From NCBI GenBank assembly GCA_019925105.1, contig JAHGAU010000030.1:744001-808000 (forward strand): 64,000 bases of DNA, written 5' to 3'. The number at the start of each line of letters is the position of its first letter. Positions within the stretch are counted from its first letter, which is position 1. The translations under genes were made by a program, and so were the position numbers. Positions 24,204 to 34,930 of this stretch are shown piece by piece. The notes under the pieces were generated by a model. That model saw only the letters and a list, made by a program, of their open reading frames with translations, did no database searches and was not told where the DNA came from. Origin of the DNA: Niebla homalea (lineage: Eukaryota > Ascomycota > Lecanoromycetes > Lecanorales > Ramalinaceae).

Positions 24204-25460
24204 TCATCGTGATTTCTTCCTATATACTCCGCGAAACGCTCTGGTCAATTCATTGATCTCATCATCATCGTCGTCATCCCCTGAAATGTGCGGAGTTTCA
24301 ATCAAGGCCTTGCGTGTTACCTCATCCTCTTCGACCCCCGTCATCCGCACTGGCTCATCAAAAAGAGCCCCATCAGCTATTATGTTCTGAAATGGTAATT
24401 CACCAAGGTGGTGTACATTGACGTTGTACCAAAACGTAAGACACAGGCTTTTTCTAAGGTACTTCCCTGGAGTCGCAAATGGCCGTATATGTGCAAGTTC
24501 GCGCAATCTCTCCTCGTAGTGATGAGTGCGTGATTTGGCCATACGCATGATGGATAAGGCATAATGTGCAAAAACAAATCTTGCAGCTGGGCGATTTTCG
24601 TTGTTGAAGAAGATTTCTTGGTCATGGAAATCACCGACTTTTCCTCGGCCCATATCCCCATTCCAAGCAGAACGATCCAGCACCCAGATCTTCCATCGCT
24701 GTATCGGATATTCTTTCTCATCGGCCGGTATCAGAACAATTTGCCCTTTATCGAATCTCGATTCCGCAGTCGCGTGCATCATCAGGGCGTTGTACCGGCT
24801 GTGGATGTGTCTGCTTGGAGATACGCCCACCAGATATCCGATCAGATCTTCAGATAGGAAGCACGGCAGGATGTGACCGCATTTGATGCTTTCGGTGTCA
24901 AAGTAATCGCCAGTTATGCAACAACGAGATTTGCCCGGCTCCGGCGCTCCCAGTCCCGGTTCGTAGGCCCCGATGGCCTCTTTACGCATTCTTGACTGAA
25001 TGGTCTTGTTTCGAGTGTTAGACCCAGGGGTCTTGTATAACTCATACATGATCGCTTCCAACGCAAAGTTGTAATCTGGCCCTAGTCTTGGTACCTTGCC
25101 AGCCTTCTCTTCCAGGTCCCGTAATTCCTTGTTGTGATTCCATCGTTCCAGCATGAGCATCTCAATCTTCCGAATCACATCATCCTGTAAGCGACGAAAC
25201 TGCGAGAAATCCAATTCGTCGGCTTCGAACCGCGCATCCAAGCGTTGCTGCTCGATTTGAAGAATCTTTCTCTCTTCCGACATCTCCTCCATCTTCAGTT
25301 TCCGGAATTGTTCGTGGTCTGTGAGTGATGCTTCCGAGGCCCTCTGCTTTAATGACTTGATACTCTTCTTGAGCTTGACCTCCGTATCTCTCCATTCAGA
25401 CCATATCTTGGGATCATTGGCCTTGGACGAGGCGCGCGGTGGAGGGATTGGGGCAGACAT
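24204..25460 (-). CDS. HNH-nuclease (HNH_2-type) domain protein with coiled-coil N-terminus
   Basis: A single uninterrupted frame gives 418 residues from MSAPIPPPR; an in-frame upstream ATG 20 codons earlier is less likely. Residues 20-120 are rich in Glu, Lys and Arg with heptad-like spacing, likely a coiled coil. The nuclease module spans about 180-265: CCITGD (180-185), CGHILP (193-198, His196 as candidate catalytic His), then NALMMHATAESRFDKGQ (224-240), which is the Asn...F-D-x-G part of the fungal HNH_2 pattern. The tail carries a run of eight acidic residues and basic ends. It converges with the decayed DUF7924-type gene, 153 bp away. Nuclease activity is inferred from the fold; target unknown. 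Confidence 0.75.
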   Translation of the reverse strand: MSAPIPPPRASSKANDPKIWSEWRDTEVKLKKSIKSLKQRASEASLTDHEQFRKLKMEEMSEERKILQIEQQRLDARFEADELDFSQFRRLQDDVIRKIEMLMLERWNHNKELRDLEEKAGKVPRLGPDYNFALEAIMYELYKTPGSNTRNKTIQSRMRKEAIGAYEPGLGAPEPGKSRCCITGDYFDTESIKCGHILPCFLSEDLIGYLVGVSPSRHIHSRYNALMMHATAESRFDKGQIVLIPADEKEYPIQRWKIWVLDRSAWNGDMGRGKVGDFHDQEIFFNNENRPAARFVFAHYALSIMRMAKSRTHHYEERLRELAHIRPFATPGKYLRKSLCLTFWYNVNVHHLGELPFQNIIADGALFDEPVRMTGVEEDEVTRKALIETPHISGDDDDDDEINELTRAFRGVYRKKSR

Positions 25461-26260
25461 GGTGATGGAAGTTCGTAAGCGATGGTTTGAAGAATGGATG
25501 TGGGAAGACGAGCGGCACACGACGATGAGAGTATTGAGGGTTGACGTCTACTACTTGGCAATGCGAAATCCTGATTGGGGAGCTTACAGAGGGTTCTACA
25601 AGATGTCATGGCGGTATAAATATTTACAAAAAGGTGAGTCACAGGATCTGTGGCATCGTGGCGCCGGAAGGCTTGAACGCTGGGTTTGATTCTCCTACCT
25701 GTCATACTCATCGTTTCGACTGATCTTCATCAGATAAGATATCAGCATAGTCTCTTCAACCCCGGTATGCCATTGCGGACCCCCAGACGTTCACTGGTGG
25801 ATAATGGAGATGACAATATCACCGTATCAGAAACGCCTGGCGACACGCGTTTAATCACGATAAAACGCTCATCGGAACCTCAAACGAGGGACACAGCTAC
25901 CCGAAACCCAGGTCGACTCCGCATCGTAAAGAGCGCGTGCGTTCTACCAGCCTTGAGAAGTGTGCAGTGGTAGATCAACGCGCCTAACCAGATACAAAAG
26001 GGACCTGAGACAAAGAACTTTACTAGGCGGATGCCAAATCGATTGATAATTTACATCATAAACACTAGCGACGACGGCCACCTCGATCCACGCTGGTAGC
26101 ATTACTACGCCATCTCGGCCTTTTGATTCCTTCTCCGCTTCTCTTACCCTAGACAGCATTCTTGTATCCTCCCCTGCAATATTATCCTCTCTCATACCAA
26201 CAGCGCCCTGTTCGCTGCCCTGCTTACTCTAATGCCCCCGTCCATCAGCCCCCCGCACTG
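25461..26260. other. Intergenic region upstream of the HNH gene
   Basis: Contains the promoter of the HNH gene and no recognisable coding sequence. The short open frames on both strands overlap each other and show no family resemblance. Confidence 0.4.
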
Positions 26261-27316
26261 GGCCTCTTCTCCTCTCCCCTTCTCGCCGCGCAGTTCATCC
26301 CCCTCCTCCCCCTGACATCCGTTTTATCTGCTCCATCAACAAGATCTTCGCTGCTACTACCACTCTGCAGCGGACAGCCCATACACAGATAGAATCACGA
26401 AGATATGGGATGGGAGAACGGTTTCGCGACTGCATACAGCAGCAGCAGACGACAAAGAAACTGGAGAGGCTGCATGCACAGCGGGAATTTGGAGTCAAAA
26501 AGGCGGCAAGCAAGGGTGGGGCCTCTTCTCTTCTCCCCCTCTCACCGCGCTATTAATCCCCCTTTCGCCCCCGGCCACCCGTTATATCCGCCCCATCAAT
26601 AAGAATTTTCAGTACTACTGTAGCTCTGCCGTGGACGGGCCGAGCAGCACCACCGATACAACAGCCACAACCACGAGAAATTGGGATGGGCAGACCGGTT
26701 TCGCGGCTTATATACAGTAGCAGCAGCAGCAGCAGCGGGAGGCAGACGACCAAGAAGCTAAAGAGGCTATATACATAGGGGGAGTTTTAGATGTCAAAAA
26801 GCTATACCCATCTTATAGTAAGTGGGTGGCCAGTAAGCGGCTTGCATAGATGCTAATAATAACCCCCGGGGGGGGTTTGGGGGGGTAAGGCGTGTTCTTT
26901 ATACGTTATCGCTGCTGCTGCAAAAAGTCGTTAATTGGGATCTTGGGTATCGGCGGCGGCGGCGGGGATAAATAAGAATCACGAATAAATGGGATAAGAG
27001 ACCAGTTTCGCGGCTGCATACAGTAGGAGGCAGGCAGGTAGGCAGGTAGGCAGGCAGGCAGGCAGACGACAAAAGAGTTGGAGAGGCTGTATGCACAGGG
27101 GGGGAGTCACAAAGACGGCAAGCAAAACAAACCGTGTGCGGGTTGGCTCGTCTTGTGGTAAGTGGGGTGGTAGTCAGCAAGCAGCATGCGTGCATGCAAG
27201 CTGATAATAATACCCCCGGGGGGTTAGCGTTTTCTATGCAAGCTGCTGCTGCACTGCAGCAAAAGTGGTTAAATGCGATCTCGGGTATCGCCGGCGGCGG
27301 CGGCGGCGGTGGGTAA
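26261..27316. repeat. Imperfect tandem array of three long units
   Basis: Units begin near 26261 and 26520 (period about 259 bp), with a third, longer unit after about 26970. Shared blocks include GGTTTCGCG followed by an ATACAG-type stretch (near 26425, 26697 and 27004), CAGACGAC (near 26447, 26741 and 27062) and GGCTGCATGCACA-type ends. The second and third units also share a CCCCCGGGG block followed by a GCTGCTGCTGCA run and a GGCGGCGG tract. Inside each unit, short CAG or GGCA microsatellites have expanded differently. No coding function is visible; it could be a satellite or a tandemly amplified non-coding element. Confidence 0.7.
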
Positions 27317-28544
27317 AAAGCATAGGTGCGCAGATGTGAGTTACTATACACGGAGCCCCCGCCTTATCAAAGGTCTTTTCTGCCAGCGATTGGGAAGTCA
27401 AGTGAGTGGACTGCTCAATACAGTAACTCCCCGGACCGTGTTTGCTTAGACGCCGACGGTCTCCCGCGCATGATCTAGCGATAGAATGGTAACGGCTATG
27501 GCCACAAAGAAGGGGCGATGTGATAGCAAAGTGTCCTCAATGCAAACAAGCTAGAAAAAAATCAAACCTTTCATGTCGCAAGAGCCAGCCCCCCCCCCTT
27601 TTTTCACCCCCACGAGCCTCCCCAAAGTCCATCGATAGTTTTGCTGTGGCAGTAACCTTCGTTCCACCGTATCGAGCGCTCTCTCTGACGCCGTACCCCC
27701 CCCAAAAGTGTTTAAGCTAGTATGCGTCGCTCAACAACAACCCCAACAACAACTTACCCACAAAACCCCATCTATTACAGACAAACAGCCGTGGCTTTTA
27801 TGATTGCAAGATCATTACACACCCATCACGCACCTGGAGATGATCTTCGTGTTGCTGAGTTCTTAGGCTAATGGGGGTTCTATGGGAGATCGCATCGTCT
27901 GCTTTGGCACTTGGTACACTTTTTTTAAGGTAGCTCGACAGGCTTGTGCTTGTAGAAGGATGCTTGCTAGTTACGCGTAGAGGGGTGGTTGGGGTCTGCC
28001 TTCTCGACCAACCACCACCTCCGTTGAAGTATTACTCCACAGCGCCGGTGTCTGGGACTATCGTGGTGGTCGCGGTGGAAGTATAGGGCAACGAAGCGGT
28101 GACTCATATAGAGAGAGTAATCGAGGATTTGCTCGCACCTCTTATGTTCTCGAGGGCAAGCGGTGTTTTTGGGTGAGATGGGGAGGGTTCGGCAGCAGCA
28201 AGGAAGCAAAGCAGATTGGACGTTAATAGTAGTCATGAATGGAGACCTGAGTGTTACAAATCAGTTTTTGGATCAATCGGGGCTGAAGCTAGTATCATTC
28301 GACACTTGGTCGGTTCTCAGAGCCAGCACTAGCAGAGCTTATGGCGGTGTACAGTAGAAGTCGAGACCTTAAAAGGCGACCAGTGCCGACGCAACCCTAT
28401 TGATTGTCTTGTTCTAAGCTTAGACGAGCTGAATTGCAGCGATCTCACGTTTAATCCCGCGCTTCCGGCCTTTTGCTCGTCTTCAGTATTGATACCGCGT
28501 TGGGCGGGCGCGCCTTAATGCTGGCCGTAGAAATCTGGACTGAT
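27317..28544. other. Intergenic region, no gene recognised
   Basis: Homopolymer C and A runs occur near 27590 and 27700. Short open frames on both strands do not resemble known proteins. It contains the 3' flank of the PDDEXK_12-type gene. Confidence 0.4.
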
Positions 28545-30350
28545 TCAGGGATGCTGCGGCCTGTATTTCTCCAAGATCTCCAACTTAAACCAATCTTTAT
28601 ACGCTGATGTCCCCCAATTGGCGCAGCGGCATATGCCGTCCAGGATCCGATAACCACCTTCGATGGTCGTGGTGGAGCCTAGTTCGAAAGGGCCAATAAA
28701 TCGCACTGCATAGCCCTTAGCATCGCTCCCTTGGCCGACGTCTGCATATGTAATGTACAAGTTCCAGTTGTCGCCAACCACCTCCAGAGCCAGAGCTGGC
28801 ATAGCCAAGCTATAGCCCTCCTCAACGCGCTTTGCGAACTCAGCAGAGATCCATGCGCCTAGTTGGATGAGAGGATCTTTGTCGGTGTTTGGGATCTTTA
28901 CCTCAACGTTGAGGAAAACGGGCGTCAGATTGATGAAGGAAGATGTTTGATTGATACTGGGCCCCGTCTCCTTTATGTTGTATACGCCGCGTTCCAGTTG
29001 CTCCGTTTGCGACACTGGGAGTTTAAGCCCCAGTGCAAAGTCGATTTTCTTGTCCAGATTGCTAAAGTGATCGTCGGAGTCATAAGTACAAAGAGAGGAG
29101 GGACTGATCTTCACGTAGGAGAGGTCGAGGGCCTTTAGCTGTTTGCCATTTCCTTGGAAGCATCGCAATTTCTTTACGAGGTTCAACATGGGTGAAACGG
29201 TCACTGAGATCCAATGTGCTTCCGTACAGTTGGTGTGACGATACTCGGTTGCCATAGCGACGATGTCCTTGATGGTGGACATTATGATAGGATGATCCTC
29301 TTGGTGGTAATTTGGAAGATTGGACGCGAAAATGCTGTCTGCAATCGTTCTGGATTTCATGGGGGTGTCCAAAAAGTGCCTGGATCGATTCCTATCGTTC
29401 GTTGACATTAGCGGGTATCCGTACGTGAGCGATCCGTCTCTGACCTTGAACTCCCGGGGTATGACAGCGTGCCCCTTATCACGGAAGTATGTCAACCAAA
29501 CGTGCTTTACACTGTCCGGGAGACTCTTCTTATCCGTGATCTGGTCTGGAGCATGGAACCTCACAGAGGGCGTCAAGAAGGCCATCCGAGCTACCTTGGT
29601 CAGAGGTACTGACCCTTTCCCAGACCCTCGGCCAGTGGAAGACGACTTGGTGGGCGAAGCCGGCCTTGATTGTCGCAGACTGAAAGGCGTCAATTCCGCA
29701 ACGGGCCCCAAAGATGCCATCCGCTGCGATTCAGGGTTACCGGTTGGTTCCCGGGGCATGTCGAGAACCTGGGGATATAGCTTCTTTTTCTCTTTCTCTT
29801 CCGTCCCTGTCTTCTGACCCTGACGAGCCTTTGCTCTGGTGGTGGTGGCACCTCGTGCAGAGCGCTCAACTCCTTCATCTTGTTCGTGTGAGGTTGAGGC
29901 CACTCCTGAAGTGGTTTGCTTCTTCTGAGGACTCATCGTAGGTGGCTGCTTGCCCGATACCTTGGCCCGGGTGGTTTTAGCCAAGACGCGTATGGAAGGG
30001 GAAGGCGAAGGCGGGGGAGGGTTGGCCTGTGGGTGAGGGGTCAAGCGTCGTCGCTTTACGTGAGCGTTGGATGGCGAATTTGACTCCTTCACTTCGGCTG
30101 CTGCCTTGGAATTGGAGGCGTATAGCAATTGAGGCGGAGAGGATGCGAAATTGTAGTCGTGTAACAATAGAGGCGGAGATGAAGAGGAAAGCGGTGTAGT
30201 AGGTGGGGTTAGTCCTACGTGGGAGATTGAATCAAGCCAAGTGCTCACGATCTTGAACGATTGTTGGTCAAGATTCTCTCCCTTGGATATTTCCGGACGG
30301 CCAAAGAATGGTTGAATGTCATCTCTGCATCTGACAGGAGGAGCTGGCAT
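28545..30350 (-). CDS. PD-(D/E)XK nuclease-like protein (PDDEXK_12 type), intact
   Basis: One uninterrupted frame of 601 residues from MPAPPVRCRDD. The first 260 residues are Ser/Pro/Lys-rich and probably disordered, with basic clusters (VKRRRL at 98-103, EKEKKK) that could direct nuclear entry. The C-terminal 310 residues form the nuclease-like module typical of this fungal family: an N-terminal helical region, KKIDFALGL (Asp437), NVEVKIP (Glu483-x-Lys485) and PLIQLGAW (Gln496), giving the D...ExK...Q signature. All predicted active-site residues are present and there is no stop or frameshift. Family members are abundant and mostly uncharacterised in filamentous fungi; DNA cleavage is inferred. 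The gene is head-to-head with a family remnant to its right. Confidence 0.8.
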   Translation of the reverse strand: MPAPPVRCRDDIQPFFGRPEISKGENLDQQSFKIVSTWLDSISHVGLTPPTTPLSSSSPPLLLHDYNFASSPPQLLYASNSKAAAEVKESNSPSNAHVKRRRLTPHPQANPPPPSPSPSIRVLAKTTRAKVSGKQPPTMSPQKKQTTSGVASTSHEQDEGVERSARGATTTRAKARQGQKTGTEEKEKKKLYPQVLDMPREPTGNPESQRMASLGPVAELTPFSLRQSRPASPTKSSSTGRGSGKGSVPLTKVARMAFLTPSVRFHAPDQITDKKSLPDSVKHVWLTYFRDKGHAVIPREFKVRDGSLTYGYPLMSTNDRNRSRHFLDTPMKSRTIADSIFASNLPNYHQEDHPIIMSTIKDIVAMATEYRHTNCTEAHWISVTVSPMLNLVKKLRCFQGNGKQLKALDLSYVKISPSSLCTYDSDDHFSNLDKKIDFALGLKLPVSQTEQLERGVYNIKETGPSINQTSSFINLTPVFLNVEVKIPNTDKDPLIQLGAWISAEFAKRVEEGYSLAMPALALEVVGDNWNLYITYADVGQGSDAKGYAVRFIGPFELGSTTTIEGGYRILDGICRCANWGTSAYKDWFKLEILEKYRPQHP

Positions 30351-31024
30351 ATTTGGTTGCCGAGAAGCATAGTCAGATCGAAGGTGATCGAAAATGATTG
30401 ACGTGAATAGTTGGAATATTTCAATGGTGCAATGGTATTCAATTTCAATTTCATTAAACTAGGCAAGCGCGCGTTACCCGGTCAACGTAAAGTCAGCTCA
30501 AGATGGCTGAATAGGCGGAACCCTTCCGTCTGACCCCCGCGTTGCCCCGCACATAAGCCAGAGCCCTAGACTCCCTCGTCCGTTGCCAAGACTTCCAAAC
30601 GCGTTTAATTTTCATTATTTCAATGTTGACAAATTCATCATTCATCATTCACCCCCATCACATTGCCTCACTCCTGTCGATCCTCACCCTCTGTTTGCCA
30701 ATCCTGCACTGATTGCTGGCTCGTCTCCTTCACCGGACCCAATCGTCACTTGGGTCTCAGACCTCGACTCACCTTCCTTTCGCAAGCCAACTCACCTACC
30801 ACCTCTTGTTCCTCTCACCGCTCCAACGCCCGCGCCTCACCGTCAACAGCATCGGTCCGCAAAACAAAGCGGGGAAGGAGCCCATCGCAAGAAGAGAGGG
30901 ATCAACAAGCCATACAGCCGCCCAGCACTCGTCTGACGAGACAGGCACTAAGGTCATTTGAAGCGAGCACTATGGCTCCCCGAGGAACTCCAGTGAGTTG
31001 ATCTCGACTCCTCTCGCAAGGAAG
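30351..31024. other. Divergent intergenic region with possible 5' exon of the right-hand remnant
   Basis: Contains the promoter of the minus-strand PDDEXK_12-type gene. A plus-strand frame at 30663-31001 is Ser/Arg-rich (segments such as VRKTKRGRSPSQEERD) and ends at a GTGAGT donor-like site near 30993, so it may be the first exon of the gene that follows. The splice to the downstream frame could not be reconciled in phase. Confidence 0.4.
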
Positions 31025-31034
31025 CTCAATTGAG

Positions 31035-31492
31035 ATGCTGATTGCCTTCCACATACCACTACTGCCCCATCTGCTACTGCTGACCGTGCTCTTAATGATC
31101 TCGCTATTGGTAGTCCTACTCCGGCTGATCCTGATCCTGTCAGTCCTGCCAACGCGGCACCCATCACACCTGCACGTGCAACCACAATTGCAACCCCAAA
31201 TTCAACCGCCTCTGCATCCGTGTCCGGACCTGAACATCAATCCTACTATTTCACATGCGCTTGGGTCCCTTCTATAGCACGCATCTTCGTGCACACTTAC
31301 GAAGACTTGGGCCCGGAAATGCAAGGGTTATACCATATGACGCGCATGGCAGGATTCCCATCCAGCGACAAGGCGAGTGTTAAGAATTTTCGGAAGATGG
31401 GACATAACATCTTCGACTGGGGGATCTATGTCAATCAGGAGGCTTACCAGAAGGTCGTGCGAAGGATTTTGAAGAAGAGGCAGACCTTCTAG
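31035..31492 (+). pseudogene. C-terminal remnant of a DUF7924-type protein
   Basis: One plus-strand frame from about 31035 to the stop at 31492 gives a Pro/Ala/Thr-rich linker followed by SYYFTCAWVPSIARIFV, LYHMTRM and GHNIFDWG. These parallel FAFTMALAPQTARIFV, WHMHQLR and DNILDWG in the last 120 residues of the intact gene at 20339-22038. The PD-(D/E)XK-like core is absent, and no clean upstream exon with a start codon could be joined. It is either a truncated paralogue or a gene for a stand-alone C-terminal module. Confidence 0.5.
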
Positions 31493-33085
31493 GCATTATG
31501 TGATAGGTACAGGCATCCGAGGTTACACAGGGTCCGTGAACGAGGAGGTCTGTTGTGGCCCAGAAGTAATAGAATGGGAAGAAGACTGACCCATGATTTC
31601 ATCTACTATGCAGAACTTGCCTTTTCAGCAACCTCAATCCTACATTCTTGCTAACGGTAGCATCATACATACTTGCAACCGAAAGAAGATATGAACAATT
31701 CAGCAATGATTCCATGAACCTTTATCCAGCATGGCTAGCCAGCTGCATTGTCCCTTTTCCCCCGCCTGTATCAGAGATTCTGCTTCGAAAGGGACTCTGA
31801 TCAACTTAAAACATTATAGACTTGAATTCAGAATCTACTTTATGGACTGTAAGCAGACTCCAAGGGAACGCAGCTCATCTTCCAGCAAAACAAGGATTAA
31901 ACTTTGGATATTACGTCCTCCCCCTTCCATACGTTAATAGCGGACCAGCAGGTACACCAGGTGCTCGATACCTTCGTCCGTAGCTTACGCGATACCGACT
32001 CCAGTCTCGTCGGCCAGTCTCGTCGGCCAGTCTTACTGGGGAAGGATATGGGTTTAACAATAAGCCTGATCCGCTGCGGAAGACTACTTAAGTGGTTTTT
32101 TTTTCACTTCTCGGCGTTATAAGCAGGACGCAGAGTACCATGAATAGTTGCAACTCCTGTTGCTTTGCTGGAAGTATGGATCCGGAAGATGAACGACACC
32201 GAGGACTCAGGACGGTGGAAGGTAGAAAGTGCCGCAATGGAACAAAGGAAAAGTGGTGAGCGAGCCTAGACATACAATGATAAACATCGTCCTGTGTATG
32301 GGGACTCTAGTCCATAACGGTGAAGGCTTCTCCGTCTCCTCGATGCTCTGTTCATTCTCTCACCACTGTTGTACCTGCTGAAGCTCGACTAGTGCATAAT
32401 CAGCGCCCTTGGTCTGCAGTAAATAAAAGCGAACGATTCATTCCCCCTTCCAATTCCCTCCTGCCAATGAGGATGGCCCTGCTGGCGTAGTACTCTTCTC
32501 TTTTCGCCTTTACGGACTTTCTAGAATGCGATGACTCTGTTCGCTGGCGACTTGAGACTTGTCCTATTAGGTAGTTTAAACGGAATTAACGTAAATCAAC
32601 AACACTGAATGTATGCTACCCTTTAAAATGCGAGAGTGAGCAACGGAAACCTTGTCTTGCATGCCGCTGACGGACAAATTCCGTCCATCGACAGACGCGT
32701 CCGGCCCGCCCATGGATTGTACTTTATCTACAGATAGATACGCTTTACCAACAGTCCAATTCAATCAATGGGGCTTTTGCAGTGATAATTTAGGGGTCAT
32801 AAGTGAGGATGCCGGTGCAGGTGAGGGTGAACATACAAGTGAGGGTGGTCGTGAGGGTGCAAGTGAGGATGATAGTAAGGGTGGTGGTAGTGAGGGTGGT
32901 CGTGAGGGTGACGAAGGTGATGAGGGTGAGGGTGGTGGTAGTGAGGGTGATGAGGGTGACTTTGGACTTTACCAAAAAAAAAACAAGAACAAAAAGAATC
33001 TTCCGCAATGCTGAGAGCTACGCGGAGAATTACTCATTATACCGGCAAGTAAAAGGGTGTACATGCAGGTGATCTGGGGGCGTAC
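31493..33085. other. Intergenic region, no gene recognised
   Basis: GC-balanced DNA with short, mutually overlapping open frames only. It ends in a GTGAGG-type minisatellite and then the left end of a Tc1/mariner element. Confidence 0.4.
32806..32961. repeat. GTGAGGGT-type minisatellite
   Basis: About 156 bp of degenerate GTGAGGGT, GTGGT and GATGAGGGT units in direct tandem. It produces long open frames on both strands (Glu/Gly-rich one way, Thr/Leu-rich the other) that are by-products of the repeat. Confidence 0.8.
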
Positions 33086-34930
33086 GGAAAATGACACTAA
33101 AATTCCTGGACAACGCTAAAATCTCGGGTCGGAAAAACCATTATCCCGGGAATTTTTTTTTTCTTTTACCTCTATTATAATGCTTATACCGTAATTACTT
33201 AGCGACGTAGCAGTCCGTATAAGTATTAAGGATTAAGTATAATATTTATTAAATAATAAATTTATTTATAAAACCTTTATTTTACCTTATAGCCTTTAAA
33301 ATACCGAATAAATAAAGTATTAATTATAATTTAAACGTTAAAATTTAAGTATGTTATCTTATAAAATACTTAATACTTATTAAATAATTAAAAGCTATTA
33401 ATACTATTAAAAATTTTATAAAGCTTTTATATTAATCGATTTATTATCTTAAAAAATAAGCTTAAGCTTATAACTTTAATCCGGCCGTTTTACCCCTTAT
33501 TAAGCTTTCTTATATTAAAAACGAAAAACGGTTAAAACGGCCTATTAAAATTACCCTTAAGATTCAAAAGAAACTTATAGTTTATATACATAAAAACCGT
33601 AATTATAAAAAGATAATAACGGCTTAATATAAGTATCCATTAAACTTTATATTAATTACTTCCTTAAAAACCCTTTATAAACTTAAACTTAAATCCTATA
33701 AGATATTAAAGAAATTAATACTTATATCCGTAATATTAAAGGACCATTTTACGTAAGTAATTAAATATAAAAATTAAACTTTAAAGGATTAAAAGAACGT
33801 TATTTAAAGTAATAAAATGAGTATTATACTGAATATTTAACGGGGTAAAACATAAGTTTAATAACTTAAATTAAATCTTTATTATTATATACGTCCGTTA
33901 TAAGATATTAAAGAACTTTGAATTTATATTTTAAGGTTACTTTAATTATTATTATAAAGGCCCTTATTATATTTAAGAAATTAAGACGGTTATAAAAAAA
34001 AAATATACTTAAAATCTTAATATATTTAATATAAAGCTTAAATTAAAGAAAAAGGTTAAATAAGAACTTAATACCATAATGCGACGGATGACTTTACGTA
34101 ATAAAGGTGGTTTAAAACCTTAATAAAGATTTACGTCCGATACGGGCAAGGTAAAGGCCTATCCCCCCCCCCTTTCCGTTACTAAGTTAATACCGTAAAG
34201 GTAATACGGAGTAATAAAAAAGGGGGTATTAACTAATACCGTTATTAAAAAAAGATACTTATACTTAAACTTATCCCTTTTACTTATAAGTATTAAAAAA
34301 CCAGGCCCGGAACTATAATATAAAAGGATAAGGCTTTTACTTATACTTTAAAATATTAAAACGCCGTCTTTTAGCTTTTTAATATTTTACGTTTACCGTA
34401 ATACGGTAATTTACCGGATTTTAATATAATTAAGCCTTATTAATTATAAATAAAATAAAAAATAACTTATTATAATACTTTTTATATATAAGTTAAAGTA
34501 AAGAAAATATAATTTAAATATTAAAATTAAAAACTTATTTAAAACCGTATTTAAACTTAAATTAAATAAATATTTTATTATATTTAATAAATTATTAATA
34601 TTAAAAATAATAATACGTACCGTAAGGGTAAAAAGGGTAATATAATTAAGCCGTATAATTTTAAGTAACGGCGGGTTAAATATACGGGTATACGGAAGTC
34701 TTATAAAGTATAAACCCGGTCTTATAAGTATTTATCGAGTTTAATTAAATAAAGCAATAATAATAAACTTAACCCAGTTTTTTAAAGCCTTATAATCGAC
34801 GTTTTAAGCCTATTATAAATAATATTTTAAGTATAAATGTTAAAGACTGAAAAAAAGGGGAGTACCAAGCCCCGGAAAAACCCTTACCCGAGATTTTAAC
34901 GTTGTCCAGGACTTTTAGTGTCATTTTCCG
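33086..34930 (+). mobile_element. Tc1/mariner DNA transposon, RIP-mutated
   Basis: Terminal inverted repeats of about 50 bp start CGGAAAATGACACTAAAA on the left and end with its complement on the right, each bordered by TA, the target duplication of Tc1/mariner elements. The two repeats differ by only a few bases. Inside, a plus-strand frame read through stops gives WTLKD-type text, then VI*SNKMSII (the usual SDET catalytic box with Asp changed to Asn), then LIPFTYKY*KTRPGTII*KDKAFTYT (the usual QEDNAP-type box). This is the DDE_3 transposase of fungal Tc1 elements. CA/TG depletion inside and spared ends show RIP. Confidence 0.8.
33800..34420 (+). pseudogene. Tc1-type DDE_3 transposase remnant
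   Basis: Catalytic boxes are readable only through stops: the first acidic box near 33805-33830 (SNKM for an expected SDET) and the second near 34300-34340 (KDKA for an expected EDNA/EDKA). An intact protein would cut and paste the element at TA sites; this one is dead. Confidence 0.65.

Noticed and set aside
24564..24876. Plus-strand open frames of 91-97 codons
   Set aside because: Antisense shadows of the HNH gene.
26162..27351. Several Pro/Gly/Ser-rich open frames
   Set aside because: They follow the tandem array and its microsatellites; no family resemblance and equal frames on both strands.
32790..33072. Overlapping open frames on both strands at the GTGAGG minisatellite
   Set aside because: Long frames on both strands are a by-product of the tandem repeat.
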